Assembly: GCA_016189845.1 (NCBI GenBank)
Contig: JACPRT010000075.1
Location: forward strand, 1-5,852
Source: Chloroflexota bacterium
Lineage (GTDB): Bacteria; Chloroflexota; Dehalococcoidia; Lucifugimonadales; Lucifugimonadaceae
Reading direction: 5' to 3'
DNA: 5,852 nt
This document shows positions 5,549-5,852 of this stretch, piece by piece. Under the pieces are notes generated by a model. That model ran no database searches and was not told the DNA's origin. It saw nothing but the letters and a program-made list of their open reading frames with translations. How positions within the stretch are numbered: the stretch's first letter is position 1; each line of letters begins with the position of its first letter. Both the position numbers and the translations under genes were made by a program.

Positions 5549-5852
5549 TGATCCCCCGCGAGTTCGAAGTCGGCCGCCAGGTCCTGGTGGGCGACACGTC
5601 GGACGCGTTTTTTCACCGCACCCTTGCGATCCTGCGTAACGAGGGGCTGAACCCCGAAGTCGTGATGGAGTTCAGCCCGGAGCGGCGCGGCACCCTGTGC
5701 GGGATGAGCGAAGTCCGGGCGCTGCTCACGAAGGTCCTGCCCGAAAACACCCGCGAGGTCTGGGCGATGGACGATGGGGCCGACATCGAGCCCGGGCTTG
5801 CCGTCCTTCGTATCCGGGCGCAGTACGCGTCATTCGGCCTGTATGAGACCGC
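5548..5852 (+). CDS. pncB: Nicotinate phosphoribosyltransferase, N-terminal part (runs off the window)
   Basis: An open frame of 101 complete codons begins at ATG 5548 and continues past the window edge. An in-frame TAG at 5536-5538 makes this ATG the first possible start. The visible part has VGDTSDAFFHRTLAIL (14-29), RRGTLCGMSEVRALL (46-60) and EPGLAVLRIRAQYASFGLYE (81-100). This pattern, DxYFxRTxxIL at the N-terminus, a GxLxGxxEVxxLL helix and an EPxLxIxxxYxxFxxYET segment, is that of the archaeal/thermophile-type nicotinate phosphoribosyltransferases. These make nicotinate mononucleotide from nicotinate and PRPP for NAD salvage. Nothing of the catalytic barrel is visible, so activity and exact subtype are inferred. 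A quinolinate phosphoribosyltransferase-related paralogue is the main alternative. The gene seems to have its own promoter, separate from the purine genes. The symbol is the functional one and does not imply close similarity to E. coli PncB. Confidence 0.78.
   Translation, partial: MIPREFEVGRQVLVGDTSDAFFHRTLAILRNEGLNPEVVMEFSPERRGTLCGMSEVRALLTKVLPENTREVWAMDDGADIEPGLAVLRIRAQYASFGLYET

Noticed and set aside
4485..5597. 370-codon open frame on the minus strand across purH and the glycosyltransferase gene
   Set aside because: It spans two well-supported sense genes and the next promoter region, and shows no protein motif.

Overview
This window is a short stretch of GC-rich bacterial chromosome. 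Codon third positions are overwhelmingly G or C. It carries six same-strand, tightly packed genes, two of them cut by the window edges. In order they are: the 3' part of a TlyA-family rRNA 2'-O-methyltransferase gene (1-630), purF (638-2155), purM (2196-3233), purH (3262-4785), a family-2 glycosyltransferase gene resembling dolichyl-phosphate sugar transferases (4782-5516), and the 5' part of a nicotinate phosphoribosyltransferase gene (5548 to the edge). There are no RNA genes, mobile elements, CRISPR arrays or long repeats, and no gap above 40 bases. The host cannot be named. The GC content, the Fe-S (Bacillus-type) PurF, TlyA and the apparent leaderless promoters are compatible with a high-GC Terrabacteria lineage (Actinomycetota, Chloroflexota, Dormibacterota, Deinococcota or similar). 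That is inference only.

Metabolically, the core is de novo purine synthesis. PurF makes phosphoribosylamine from PRPP and glutamine, PurM closes the imidazole ring to give AIR, and PurH performs the last two steps to IMP. The order purF-purM-purH is that of the Bacillus pur operon with purN missing from between purM and purH. The last gene also uses PRPP, for NAD salvage from nicotinate. The glycosyltransferase has no obvious link to nucleotide synthesis, but its TTG start overlaps the purH stop codon, so it is probably co-translated with purH.

The most interesting signal is in the short gaps, not in the proteins. purF, purM and the nicotinate phosphoribosyltransferase gene each have a -10-like hexamer (TATAAT, TATACT, TAGAGT) ending 6-7 bases before the start codon, and none has a convincing Shine-Dalgarno sequence. 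That is the geometry of leaderless mRNAs, with transcription starting at or next to the start codon. The last of the three also has a TTGACC -35 at exactly 17 bp. By contrast, purH has an AGGGG ribosome-binding site, and the glycosyltransferase gene relies on stop-start overlap. The cluster may therefore be transcribed from several internal leaderless promoters and not as one simple operon. In all three cases a small GC-rich inverted repeat lies just upstream of the -10.

I see no novel protein system here. The proteins are conserved housekeeping enzymes with intact key residues and a few motif substitutions, which are noted in the findings.
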